Source of the DNA: VXYL01 sp965243175
Lineage (GTDB): Bacteria > Pseudomonadota > Gammaproteobacteria > Pseudomonadales > Azotimanducaceae
Direction: 5' to 3'
Assembly: GCA_965243175.1 (NCBI GenBank)
Contig: OZ251532.1
Coordinates: forward strand, 868,001-932,000
DNA length: 64,000 nucleotides
Shown here: one piece after another, positions 8,374 to 16,697 of the stretch
Numbering within the stretch: position 1 is the stretch's first letter
Layout of the letters: each line of letters begins with the position of its first letter
Position numbers and translations under genes: made by a program
The notes under the pieces: model-generated
What the model saw: the letters and a program-made list of their open reading frames with translations, nothing else
What the model was told of the DNA's origin: nothing
Databases searched by the model: none

Positions 8374-9641
8374 TCTGGATCGCCATCGCCGTCGTGGTGG
8401 CGATGGCGCTGTTCGGCGCGCCGCTGTTCGTGGTGGTGCTCGCCGGGGCGATGCTCGGCCTGCTCGCCGAAGACATCAGCCTTGGCACCGCCGCCATCGC
8501 GCTCTACGAAATCACCCAGAAGCCGCTCCTGGTGGCGCTGCCGTTCTTCACCTTCGCCGGCTATCTGATGTCCGCGTCGAACACGTCGAAGCGGCTGATG
8601 GCGCTCACCCAGGCGCTGTTCGGCTGGATGCCGGCCGGGCTCGCGGTGGTCGGGCTGGCCGTTTGCGCACTGTTCACGGCGCTCACCGGCGCATCCGGCG
8701 TGACCATCGTGGCCCTGGGCGGACTGTTGCTGCCGATGCTGGTCTCGAGCGGCTACGGGCAGCGCTTCAGCCTAGGGCTGGTGACTTCGTCCGGCAGCCT
8801 AGGGCTGCTGCTGGTGCCGTCGGTGCCGCTGATTCTGTACGGCATCGTCGCCCAGCAACTGGAAGTGGGCGAGCCGTTCACGATCCAGCAGCTGTTCATC
8901 GCCGGCATCCTGCCGACACTGTTGATGCTGCTGCTGCTCTCCGCCTACGCGGTCTGGCGCAACGGCGCCCTGCCGCGCTCCAAGTTCGATTCCCGTGCGC
9001 TGTGGGACGCGGTGAAGGCGGCGCGTTGGGAACTGCCGCTGCCGCTGGTGGTGCTCGGCGGCATCTACTCCGGCTACTTCGCGGTCTCCGAAGCGGCGGC
9101 GCTGACCGTGCTCTACGTGCTGATCGCGGAAATGGCGCTGTACAGGGAAGTGAGCCTGAAGGCGCTGCCGGGCATCGTGCGCGAGTCGATGGTGATGGTG
9201 GGCAGCATCCTGCTGATTCTGGGCGTGGCGCTGGCGTTCACCGATTATCTGATCGACGTGCAGGTGCCGCAGCGCTTGTTCGCGTTCCTGCAGGAGCACA
9301 TCGAGAGCAAGCTCACCTTCTTGATTCTGCTGAACATTCTGCTGCTGGCGATGGGCGCAATCCTGGACGTCTTCTCGGCGCTGGTGATCATGGTGCCGCT
9401 GCTGCTGCCGGTGGCCGTGGGCTACGGCATCCACCCGATCCACTTCGGCATCATCTTCCTCGCCAACTTGGAGATCGGCTACTTCACGCCGCCGGTCGGC
9501 ATCAACCTGTTCATCGCCAGCTACCGCTTCGACAGGCCGATGCTGGACCTCTACGTCGCCTGCCTACCGTTCATGCTGGTGACCCTCCTGGCGCTGCTGC
9601 TGATCACCTACGTGCCGTGGTTTTCGATGGCGTTTTTGTAG
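8370..9641 (+). CDS. dctM: TRAP transporter large membrane subunit DctM
   Basis: Transport channel of 423 aa, the usual DctM length, with about 12 hydrophobic helices. Recognisable blocks are PLLVALPFFTFAGYLMSAS, TALTGASGVTIVALGGLLLP, GSLGLLLVPSVPLILYGIVA and NLEIGYFTPPVGINLFIAS. The start is TTG at 8370, overlapping the dctQ stop (TTGA), with AGGAAG upstream. Last gene of the redoxin-tatT-dctPQM operon; a strong hairpin of the dispersed repeat family follows 23 bp after the stop and probably terminates transcription. Confidence 0.9.
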   Translation: MIWIAIAVVVAMALFGAPLFVVVLAGAMLGLLAEDISLGTAAIALYEITQKPLLVALPFFTFAGYLMSASNTSKRLMALTQALFGWMPAGLAVVGLAVCALFTALTGASGVTIVALGGLLLPMLVSSGYGQRFSLGLVTSSGSLGLLLVPSVPLILYGIVAQQLEVGEPFTIQQLFIAGILPTLLMLLLLSAYAVWRNGALPRSKFDSRALWDAVKAARWELPLPLVVLGGIYSGYFAVSEAAALTVLYVLIAEMALYREVSLKALPGIVRESMVMVGSILLILGVALAFTDYLIDVQVPQRLFAFLQEHIESKLTFLILLNILLLAMGAILDVFSALVIMVPLLLPVAVGYGIHPIHFGIIFLANLEIGYFTPPVGINLFIASYRFDRPMLDLYVACLPFMLVTLLALLLITYVPWFSMAFL

Positions 9642-9643
9642 CG

Positions 9644-9692
9644 AGAGCCCTCAGCCGGGGAGCGCGAGGGGCTTGCCCCTCGCATGAAAAGA
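9644..9692 (+). repeat. Dispersed palindromic repeat, copy 1
   Basis: A unit of about 46 bp beginning AGAGCCCTCAGCCGGGGAG and carrying the perfect palindrome GCGAGGGGC-TT-GCCCCTCGC (9664-9683), then ATGAAAAGAGCC. The same unit recurs at 10157 and, inverted and in tandem, at 59184-59270. Located just after the TRAP operon it may also serve as a terminator. Confidence 0.8.
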
Positions 9693-9696
9693 GCCG

Positions 9697-10116
9697 TCAG
9701 CGGCGCAAGCGCTGTTGGCGGGCGTCCGTCATGCGTTGGCGGTGGCCTTCCGGGTCGAGAATCATCGAGCAGAAGTAGAGCAGCAGTTCGCGGTGGCGGC
9801 GCGGCACCTTCGCCCGTTCCAAGGCTTGTTCGCCGGCTTTCGTCTCGATGAAGCGGTAGGCCGACGTGATCGCCTCGTCGTCGCCGAGGACGCGGCTGGC
9901 GCCGAGATTGATGACGTCGTGGGCGGCTTCGAGGTCTGCTTCGTCGATGCCAGCGGCGACCGGATCCATCACCACGTTCGCCCACAGCGTGGCCAAGTAG
10001 ATGCGGTAGAGGTCCTTGTCCACGAAGCGCTCGGCCACGCTCGCCTGCTTTGCCGCGGCGGCGAGGATGGGTTGGAAGATGTGCGCCAGCTCGGCTTCGG
10101 AACGAATGGCCAACAC
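9697..10116 (-). CDS. Conserved-looking hypothetical protein
   Basis: A 139-aa soluble helical protein beginning with a GTG (10116), without signal peptide or membrane helix. Visible stretches: FVDKDLYRIYLATLWANVVMD, GASRVLGDDEAITSAYRFIE, and RRHRELLLYFCSMILDPEGH. I do not recognise the family. It is flanked on both sides by copies of the same palindromic repeat and is transcribed against the TRAP operon, so it is probably a monocistronic unit. Confidence 0.6.
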   Translation of the reverse strand: MLAIRSEAELAHIFQPILAAAAKQASVAERFVDKDLYRIYLATLWANVVMDPVAAGIDEADLEAAHDVINLGASRVLGDDEAITSAYRFIETKAGEQALERAKVPRRHRELLLYFCSMILDPEGHRQRMTDARQQRLRR

Positions 10117-10156
10117 CGTCTCGGGTTTACGAAGACGGGCGCATCATAGCGACACC

Positions 10157-10195
10157 GGGGAGCGCGAGGGGCTTGCCCCTCGCATGAAAGGAGCC
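10157..10195 (+). repeat. Dispersed palindromic repeat, copy 2 (partial)
   Basis: Palindrome GCGAGGGGC-TT-GCCCCTCGC at 10164-10183 with flanks CCGGGGA before and ATGAAAGGAGCC after, matching copy 1 except for its truncated left end. It lies between the hypothetical gene and the next minus-strand operon. Confidence 0.8.
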
Positions 10196-10200
10196 GGGCG

Positions 10201-11154
10201 TCAGAGCGTGTAGGCGGTTCCCCAACTCCACGCGTACTTCGACATCGTGCTCTGGTCGAGGAAGACGACCTGCCGCTCTCCGAAGTAGTCGCGCCAGAAC
10301 TGCTTGTGGGCGTGGCGGCGTTCATGCTCGTCCGTCATGTCCTGACGCGGCACGTAGAAGACCCGTACCGCCAAGTTCGCCGACGGCGGCGAAGCGAGCC
10401 CGAAGGATGCTCTGCGGCGTTCGTCACGGGCTTGGAAATCCGCGAACCGCCATACGTTCTCCTCCGCCAAGTGCGAGTACCAGTCCGCGTGCTGCATCAT
10501 GTCGGAGAAGACGTACAGCGTCGCCTGGCCTTCCCCCTCGCTCCCTGGGCCGTGCAGGTTCCGGTCGATCTCGGTGAATGCATCGACGAGATGAGCGTCG
10601 GTGACCGTCCCGGTCGCGGTGCGCTTGGCCAGTTCGTCGATGCGTTCCTTCAACCCATCCCGCAGCTCGCAGTAGCGCTGCGCCTCGGTGCGCAGCGTGG
10701 CCGACATCTGCGCCGGCAGATCGCTGCAATCGCCTTGCGCGGCGCGCTGATCCTTGGCCGTGCGGGCGGTCAGGTCGGCATTGGCGAAGGGCTTGCAGAA
10801 CTTGCCGAGGGACATGCGCGGCGCTTCGGAGAACGGCGTCAGCGCGTAGACCTGCAGTTCGTCGTTGAGGCCGAGTTCGGTGCTGGCGCGCAGCAGCATT
10901 TCGCTGGGCAGCGATTCGGCGCCTTCGTCCAGCGGCTTGCGGAGATCCACCAGATAGACCGCTCGGCGATTCACCAAACTCGCGTCCACCGGGCACAGCT
11001 GCGCGTCGCGGCCGAGTTGCGCGGCCGGTTCGTAGTTGGTCGCCAGCACGCTGCCGAGCGCCATCACGACCAGAACCGGCACCGCCATCGCCAAGCGGCG
11101 CCTGCGTCGCCCGGCGCTGCCGCCCTTCTCCACGGCTTGCACGAAAGAGTTCAT
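10201..11154 (-). CDS. Membrane-anchored extracytoplasmic protein, possibly von Willebrand A-like
   Basis: A 317-aa protein with one N-terminal membrane helix (LAMAVPVLVVMALGSVLA, about 23-40) and a periplasmic body. The body contains RRAVYLVDLRKPLDEG, later LYVFSDMMQHADWYSHL and a C-terminal RQVVFLDQSTMSKY, an alternation of strands and helices with Asp at strand ends that recalls a vWA/Rossmann-like fold; this assignment is tentative. The ATG at 11154 has GGGGAG 7 nt upstream. Third gene of an operon after the roadblock and sensor genes, so it may be the output or the sensed partner of that pair. Confidence 0.6.
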   Translation of the reverse strand: MNSFVQAVEKGGSAGRRRRRLAMAVPVLVVMALGSVLATNYEPAAQLGRDAQLCPVDASLVNRRAVYLVDLRKPLDEGAESLPSEMLLRASTELGLNDELQVYALTPFSEAPRMSLGKFCKPFANADLTARTAKDQRAAQGDCSDLPAQMSATLRTEAQRYCELRDGLKERIDELAKRTATGTVTDAHLVDAFTEIDRNLHGPGSEGEGQATLYVFSDMMQHADWYSHLAEENVWRFADFQARDERRRASFGLASPPSANLAVRVFYVPRQDMTDEHERRHAHKQFWRDYFGERQVVFLDQSTMSKYAWSWGTAYTL

Positions 11155-11206
11155 TGTTGTCTCCCCCCGTTGTCGTTCTGTGTACGTCCAGTCGGCATCG
11201 TGCGGC

Positions 11207-12862
11207 TCATACGTGGCAGGGCAGCACGATTCGCGCCGCCGTTCCTTCCTCCGTCGAGTGCAGCGAAATCGTCGCACCGTTCCTGTCCGCCAACTTGGCG
11301 GCGCTGGCGAGGCCGATGCCCAAGTGGTCATGGCGCATTCGGCGGAAGGGCTGGAACAGGTCGTCTTGCGACTGCGACGCAACGCCCGGCCCGTTGTCGG
11401 CAATCGTCACCACCGCCTTGCCGTCCTCGACCGAAGTGGCGACGGTGATTCGGCCTTCGTCGCCGTGGTCGCGCCGCGCCGCCTGAACCGCGTTCTCGAC
11501 GAGGTTGGCGAACATCACCTCCAACTCGGCCTCGGCGGCGAAGGCGGCGGGCAGATCTTCGAACCGCGTCGCTACCGTGACGAAGCCGCAACGTGTTCCA
11601 GCGGCCACGGCGTCCTTGACGCATTGGTTGACGTCGACCGTCGCGTAGCGCGTGTTCTGGTCCCATCGCCGGTCGGCGAGGCCGTTCGCCAGACCGGCGA
11701 GCTGTTCGCGGGTTGTTCGTCGCTGCGCCTTTGCGCCTTCGCCGCTGTCATCGGCCCCTTCGGCGATGCCCGCCAGTTCGTCGGCGATCAGATCGACCAA
11801 CAGACGAGTGCGCAGCAGCGAGTGCTCGATGCGGACATCCGATGCGAGGGGCTGGAGCGTGTCGGCACCAGCGAACTCGACCGGGCGCGAACTGTCCACA
11901 TCCGCAGCGTCGTCAACGGCTTCCCCATTCGTCGCAGCGCTGGCATCCCGCTTCTCGACACGCCTTGCGGAGCGCTTCATGGCGCCGGTCAGCCACAGCA
12001 GCGGCGTCGTGCCAGCCAGCGCCATCGCCAGCACTTGGTCGCGCGTTCCGCGCCGCGCCACGTCCGCCAGCGCATCGTCCAAGGTCGATGCCAGGTCGTC
12101 CGCGAATACGTCGATGTCGGCGGACGTCGCCGCTTGGAAGAGCGCGTTCGTCGGGCCCTGCCTGGCCAAGAGCACGTGGGCTTCATCGACGAAAGCCGTC
12201 ACTGCTTCGCCGAGCGCTGGCGCATGCTGCCGAGCGCCGTCGGCAAGACTCTCCAAGGCGAGCGTCAGGCTCGCATTGGCAAGTTCGTCGGGGTTCGCAA
12301 CGTAGTTGGGAATCCGCGCCGCCAAGCTGGCGACGTGGTCGGCGAGGTCGGTTGGCTCGCCGGCGTGGTGCGCGGCATCGGCGACATCGGCCACTCGCGC
12401 CGGCAATCGCCGCACGGAGTCGCGGATGGCGTCGAGGCTGGACTTGAACCGTTCGACGCGCTCCGTGCGCGCTTCGATGGCGTTGCTGTAGGCGCTCAGG
12501 TCGTTGGCCAGTCGCGGCGGCAGATGCGGCAGCCCGACGACCGCGCGGGCCAGGCTCTCTTCGTACTGCGAGATGCGCTGGCCGAGGGTGGCGAGCTGCG
12601 CGGTGTCCGCCGCGGCGTTCGCCCAGACCCGCATCGTCGCAGCCTGCCAGTCCTCGGCCAAGCGGTTGATGTTCCTGATCTCCGCGGCCGCCACCCGGTA
12701 GTTGCTGACGTACCTGTCGTGGCCCCGCGCCTGCCACCAGAGCCAGCCGGCGGCGGCGATCATGGCGAGCGAGACGAGACCGCAGACCAACCGAAACGTG
12801 CGTGCTTGCCATGCGGACGACGATGCGCCGCTCTTGGAGGCAATGGACGTCGAGCCGCCCAC
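11207..12862 (-). CDS. Membrane sensor with C-terminal histidine-kinase-type ATPase domain
   Basis: 551 aa. One membrane helix near the N-terminus (LVCGLVSLAMIAAAGWLWW), a long helical sensor region (about 45-270, DAHL-like in character), a second weaker hydrophobic stretch (QVLAMALAGTTPLLWLTGA), then a catalytic HATPase: N-box NLVENAVQAA, G1 DNGPGVA, F-box-like LFQPF, G2 LGIGLASAAKLAD. The dimerisation/phosphoacceptor region is not a standard HisKA; RIEHSLLRTRLLVD before the ATPase holds a possible phosphoacceptor His. No receiver or classical response regulator is encoded next to it. Start is GTG at 12862, 6 bp after the roadblock stop codon. Confidence 0.75.
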   Translation of the reverse strand: MGGSTSIASKSGASSSAWQARTFRLVCGLVSLAMIAAAGWLWWQARGHDRYVSNYRVAAAEIRNINRLAEDWQAATMRVWANAAADTAQLATLGQRISQYEESLARAVVGLPHLPPRLANDLSAYSNAIEARTERVERFKSSLDAIRDSVRRLPARVADVADAAHHAGEPTDLADHVASLAARIPNYVANPDELANASLTLALESLADGARQHAPALGEAVTAFVDEAHVLLARQGPTNALFQAATSADIDVFADDLASTLDDALADVARRGTRDQVLAMALAGTTPLLWLTGAMKRSARRVEKRDASAATNGEAVDDAADVDSSRPVEFAGADTLQPLASDVRIEHSLLRTRLLVDLIADELAGIAEGADDSGEGAKAQRRTTREQLAGLANGLADRRWDQNTRYATVDVNQCVKDAVAAGTRCGFVTVATRFEDLPAAFAAEAELEVMFANLVENAVQAARRDHGDEGRITVATSVEDGKAVVTIADNGPGVASQSQDDLFQPFRRMRHDHLGIGLASAAKLADRNGATISLHSTEEGTAARIVLPCHV

Positions 12863-12868
12863 CGCAGG

Positions 12869-13234
12869 CTACAACGCCAGCCGCTTGGCGGCCTTCATGA
12901 GCATGAACCGCGTCATGCCCAAGTTGCCGCGCTCGCGGTCCAGAACGAGGTAGAGGAACAGTTGGCGATTGCGCTTCAGCGGGCAGACCAGGTGGTATTG
13001 GCGCCCGAGGACGATCACGATGTCCTCCATCTGGTCGTCCAAGGCGAGCCGCTCCACGGTGCGCTGCTGGGCGCGCACGACATCGACGTGGCAGCCGCCA
13101 GCCAGCTCCAAGTCGAAATCGGGGCCGCCGCCCGCAGTGGCCAACGTCAGTCCATCGCGGCAATCGACAAGCGCGACGCCGACGATTCCATCGACTTGCA
13201 TCAACTTGCGAATGCTCTTGCGCAGGTTGGCCAT
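12869..13234 (-). CDS. Roadblock/LC7-like small regulatory protein
   Basis: 121 aa, beginning MANLRKSIRKLMQVDGIVGV and continuing ALVDCRDGLTLATAGGG, the usual start of bacterial roadblock/LC7 proteins, which commonly act with small GTPases or sensor kinases. The C-terminal half has LGRQYHLVCPLKR and LFLYLVLDRERGNLGMTRF, matching the fold. The ATG at 13234 was preferred over one at 13264 because it aligns with the family start. First gene of the roadblock-sensor-anchored protein operon. Confidence 0.75.
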   Translation of the reverse strand: MANLRKSIRKLMQVDGIVGVALVDCRDGLTLATAGGGPDFDLELAGGCHVDVVRAQQRTVERLALDDQMEDIVIVLGRQYHLVCPLKRNRQLFLYLVLDRERGNLGMTRFMLMKAAKRLAL

Positions 13235-13297
13235 CGCTGTTGACGTTTTGCACCGTCCATCCACCGGATGCAGCCAACGATAGGGCGCGAGGGCAGT

Positions 13298-13391
13298 GGT
13301 AGTGTGGAAGATGTGCGGTAGCTGGCAAAGTCACGGGGTAGCTACCGCATGGCGCCTTCGGCACTACCACCTCGGTAGCGCTGACGAGGTG
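13298..13391. promoter_or_regulatory. Nested inverted repeats upstream of the roadblock operon
   Basis: Three inverted repeats are packed into 94 bp: GGTAGTG (13298) with CACTACC (13362-13368) outside, TGCGGTAGCT (13314-13323) with AGCTACCGCA (13340-13349) inside, and CACCTCG (13368-13374) with CGAGGTG (13385-13391). The GGTAGC core recurs at 13318, 13339 (as its complement) and 13374. The block separates the end of the LuxR/MalT-like gene from the operon start, so it is a plausible operator, perhaps for that regulator. Confidence 0.55.
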
Positions 13392-13454
13392 CGGCAGTAC
13401 CCACGCACGGGAGCGCTTTGCCGGGTCACCGAGCAGTCTACGAAAAGGCGGCTG

Positions 13455-16157
13455 TCAGCCTCTGTTCGCCTCTTCGTAAGTGCGCACGGCCTGCACCACC
13501 ACGTCGCGGCTCTTGGTGTTCGTCTTGCTGTACACCTTCTTCAGGTGGAAGCGTACGCCGTTCTCCGTGATGCCGAGTCGATTGGCGATTTCCTTGTTGC
13601 GCAGCCCCTGTTCGACGCCGCGCACGACTTCCAACTCGCGCTTCGTGAACGTCGGCGGGGCCTCGTTGCGCGCGTCGAGCGCGGTGATCAGCTGCGCGAT
13701 CGTGCTGCGCCGTCGGCGCGTCGCGCCATCGACCAGCAATGGCAGCACCGAAAGCGCCTGTTCGCGCACCCGGGCCAGCGGTCGAACGAAGTTCGCCTCC
13801 TCCGCGAGCGTCAAGAATCTCGCCATCTGCACGACCGCCTCGTCGCTGCGCCCGGCCAGCGATTCGGCGGCCATCGCAAGCGCTTGGCCGTTCATCAACA
13901 TGCGCCGCAGGCCGTGTACTTCCGCGGTGTCGCAGAGCGCATCGGCGAGAGAGCGCGCGGCGTCGAACTCCTCGCGGCACAGGTGCAGGTGAATGCGGGC
14001 GCAGGCCACCGCTTCCGCGCGTCGCCAGCCGAGCAAGCGCAGGTCGAGCAGGGCGGCGGTCTCGGTCGGCAGGCCGAGGTCGAGCCACGCCTGTTCCGCC
14101 GCCGCGACGAGGCCGTCCTTGAGCAGCCAGTGGATGTGCAGCGCATCGAGATGCTTCTCCAAGCCCACCATGCCGCGATCCTTGCTGCGCACTCTGGCGT
14201 CTTCCACCGCCAGCAACGCGGCTTGGGCGCCGCCTGCTTCGAAGGCGAGCTCCGCGGAGAGGCCATAGGCCGCCGCGTACACGTCGAACCAGCCTAGGTT
14301 GGCGATTTCCGAGAGGTCCGGCGTGGTCTGCCGCAGCCGCGAAACCGTTTGTTCGTGCCTCAGTTCAAGCCCCATGACATCGGCGATCACCGTGGGCCCG
14401 GCGGCGCCGTAGAGGTCCAGCGCTTCATCGGCATGCCCTTGCGCGAAGGCGACGGAGCCCAGGTGCAGAGTCGCGAAGACGCGGCCATACGAGGCGCCGA
14501 CGCTGCCGAAGGCGTCCATGCTCGCGGCGCCGCGCCGCCCAGCCGCGTCGAAGTCGCCGCGCATCTGATCGACGACGCCGAGCAGCAGGTTCAAAGCCCC
14601 TCTCACAATCGGGTGGGCGTCTTCCGCGTCCGCTCTCCTCTCCGAGCTGGCGAGCATCTGCTCCACCTCCGGCGCGTCCAAGGTGCGGCAGCTGAATCCC
14701 GCCATCGAGGCCTGGATCAAGAGGTTGTCGTCGCGCAGTTGGCGGTCGTCGCCGCCTGGCCGGTCCTTCCTGAAACCCGAGGTCGCAGCCGCCAACCGCC
14801 CGTAGAGGGCCAGCGCTTCGCCGAGGCGGGACGTTTGGCCGAGCAGCACCACGCGCACCAGTCCGGCGCGTGGATACGCTTCCACGACTTCGGCGTTGAG
14901 GAAGCTGTCCACCGCGGCGATGCCCTTCGCCCCAAGCCGTGCCCAGATGCGCGCGCCGCCGGCCTGTTCCGCCAGTTCGCCGATGAGCGTGTTGTCGCCA
15001 GCGTCCCGAGCGTGCCGCAGCGCCTGCACGACATGCCCTTGCTGCGCTTCCGCGCGTGCAAGCCGCCCTTGCATCTCGCGAAAGTGCTCCGGGTCCTCGC
15101 GCTGGCCGAGGCCGACGCAGTATTCCTTGAGGATGGGGTTCAAGCGCAGGCCGCCGCTGTCGTCGATGTGCAGCAGCCCGTCGAGGACGACCAGACTCGC
15201 CACGCGACCGCGCACGTTGGCGGTGCCGAGGACTTCGTTGGCGAGGGCTGGATTGATGTAGTCGAACAGCGCCATGTCCAGCAGCAGGCGGCGGTCGTCC
15301 GCGGCCAAATCCTGCAGCAGACCTTCGCCGAGCCACTCGGCGACCACGCCGCTGTCGGCGGCGAGGTCCTGCACGGTGGCGGATCGCGGCCCGCGCTTCG
15401 CCACCTTGGTGTTCTGGTAGGCGCGCAGCATCACCGGCCAGCCTTCCGAGCGCTGCTCCAGTTCGTTCAGCTCGCGCCGCGAAAGCATGCCGTTGAAGAA
15501 GCGGGCGATGTCCGGCTTGGCGAAGCGCAGCTGATCCGCCGTCAGATAGACGCCGTTGCCGGTCAGCACGGTGCCGGCGAAGTCCAGCCCCGGGTTCTCG
15601 TGCATGCCGAGGGCGATGCTCAAGTTGTGCGGCGCGTGCTGCAGCAGGAAGTTGATACTCTGCAAGGCGTCGCGATGGGTGACCTTCTCCACGTTGTCGA
15701 GCACGAGCAGGCACGGACGCCCGTGGCGCTCGATGGCGTGCGCCAGTCGTATCGTGCGGCGGCGCGTCGGCTGTTCGCCGCCTTCGTAGGCCACGCCCGG
15801 CGCTTCGTCCACGGTCAGACCGGCCTGCGAGAACGCATACGCCAGATACACGTCGATGATGCCGGGCCCGTCGTCCTGATCCAGCGTCAGCCAAGCCGCG
15901 AGGCGGCCGGATTGCCGCGCCCGCTGGTGGATGTCCGCAAGCAGGCTGGTCTTGCCGAAGCCGCCCGGCGCCCGCAGCACCGTGACCCGCTGCAACGGTT
16001 CGATGCGCTCCAGCAGGTCGTTGCGCCGCGTGTAGCCCTGCATCACGTCCGGCGGCTGCACCTTCGCCGCCAGCAACCACGGCAGCACGCCGCTCGTGTA
16101 GTCGTCGGACACCGTGGCCGTGCCCGATTGCCCCTGGGAGCGCTCCCGCGTGTCCAT
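13455..16157 (-). CDS. MalT-like LuxR-family ATP-binding transcriptional regulator (LAL type)
   Basis: A 900-aa regulator with the LAL architecture. After LLAAKVQPPDVMQGYTRRNDLLERI, the Walker A motif GGFGKTS appears at about residue 66, then Walker B-like PCLLVLDNVEKV. A long helical TPR-like middle follows. The C-terminus (about 835-900) is a LuxR HTH: FTKRELEVVRGVEQGLRNKE, IANRLGITENGVRFHLKKVY. Such proteins are ATP-dependent activators triggered by a small-molecule inducer. It lies just upstream of the roadblock operon, same strand, separated by a repeat-rich 190-bp region. The ATG at 16157 overlaps the stop of a leader frame (TGATG) and has no recognisable ribosome binding site. Confidence 0.85.
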   Translation of the reverse strand: MDTRERSQGQSGTATVSDDYTSGVLPWLLAAKVQPPDVMQGYTRRNDLLERIEPLQRVTVLRAPGGFGKTSLLADIHQRARQSGRLAAWLTLDQDDGPGIIDVYLAYAFSQAGLTVDEAPGVAYEGGEQPTRRRTIRLAHAIERHGRPCLLVLDNVEKVTHRDALQSINFLLQHAPHNLSIALGMHENPGLDFAGTVLTGNGVYLTADQLRFAKPDIARFFNGMLSRRELNELEQRSEGWPVMLRAYQNTKVAKRGPRSATVQDLAADSGVVAEWLGEGLLQDLAADDRRLLLDMALFDYINPALANEVLGTANVRGRVASLVVLDGLLHIDDSGGLRLNPILKEYCVGLGQREDPEHFREMQGRLARAEAQQGHVVQALRHARDAGDNTLIGELAEQAGGARIWARLGAKGIAAVDSFLNAEVVEAYPRAGLVRVVLLGQTSRLGEALALYGRLAAATSGFRKDRPGGDDRQLRDDNLLIQASMAGFSCRTLDAPEVEQMLASSERRADAEDAHPIVRGALNLLLGVVDQMRGDFDAAGRRGAASMDAFGSVGASYGRVFATLHLGSVAFAQGHADEALDLYGAAGPTVIADVMGLELRHEQTVSRLRQTTPDLSEIANLGWFDVYAAAYGLSAELAFEAGGAQAALLAVEDARVRSKDRGMVGLEKHLDALHIHWLLKDGLVAAAEQAWLDLGLPTETAALLDLRLLGWRRAEAVACARIHLHLCREEFDAARSLADALCDTAEVHGLRRMLMNGQALAMAAESLAGRSDEAVVQMARFLTLAEEANFVRPLARVREQALSVLPLLVDGATRRRRSTIAQLITALDARNEAPPTFTKRELEVVRGVEQGLRNKEIANRLGITENGVRFHLKKVYSKTNTKSRDVVVQAVRTYEEANRG

Positions 16158-16363
16158 CAGGGCGCCCGAAAACCGGCGAAGCGGCCTACGCCGTGCGATG
16201 CGGCGTCAGACCAATGGCCGATCATCGATTCCCCAACCGCCGTTTCGGGGGGGGGGGGGGGGGGGGGGGGGGAATTCAAGTGGAAAAGGGAACCGCGCCC
16301 CGCTGCCAAGCCAGCATCGGAACCGTCGATTTGTCTGTGGCCCTTGGACGCGATCGCCGCCAC
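16157..16363 (-). CDS. Possible leader ORF with homopolymer-encoded proline tract
   Basis: A 68-codon frame (GTG at 16363) containing NSPPPPPPPPETAVGES, where the prolines come from the C-side of the 26-G tract. It ends TGA overlapping the regulator ATG by one base, the arrangement expected for translational coupling. Its own start lacks a ribosome binding site and I see no homolog, so it may be fortuitous. Confidence 0.25.
   Translation of the reverse strand: MAAIASKGHRQIDGSDAGLAAGRGSLFHLNSPPPPPPPPETAVGESMIGHWSDAASHGVGRFAGFRAP
16247..16272. repeat. 26-bp poly-G tract
   Basis: An uninterrupted run of 26 G on the plus strand ending in GAATTC, about 90 bp upstream of the MalT-like regulator start codon. 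Tracts this long slip readily in replication and are also prone to sequencing error. Confidence 0.9.
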
Positions 16364-16697
16364 CTAAGCGGGAACCAAACCTATTGAGATTAGCATAGAC
16401 CGCAAGCGGTGTGCATCCCCAATTTTCGGCCTCGAAAGGGGCGCAAACGGACATAATATGTCCTCTGAGGCCTGAAACTCGCCGACGATCCGTCAGATGC
16501 GACTGGAGGGTGGATATGGAGGCCCCGAAGGGGCCTCCTAGCTAGTCGCCCCATTTGGGCTAGTCGGGGCGACAAGAGCGAACGCTAAGCCCGCCCATTC
16601 CTTCTGTCAACGGCTTGCCCAGCCAAGCCGCCGGCGTCTTCCGCCTACTCCGTGGCGCTGTTGCGCCTACCGCATTGGTTGAGCGAGACTGTCGGTC
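16364..16697 (+). other. Intergenic region with two strong GC hairpins
   Basis: About 330 bp without a gene between divergent transcripts. Hairpin 1: GGAGGCCCC (16518-16526), GAA loop, GGGGCCTCC (16530-16538). Hairpin 2: GTCGCCCC (16545-16552) with GGGGCGAC (16566-16573). They precede the amidohydrolase gene by 125 bp and lack a U-run, so they may be a leader structure or bidirectional transcription block. The part before 16500 is less GC-rich; nothing else recognised. Confidence 0.5.
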
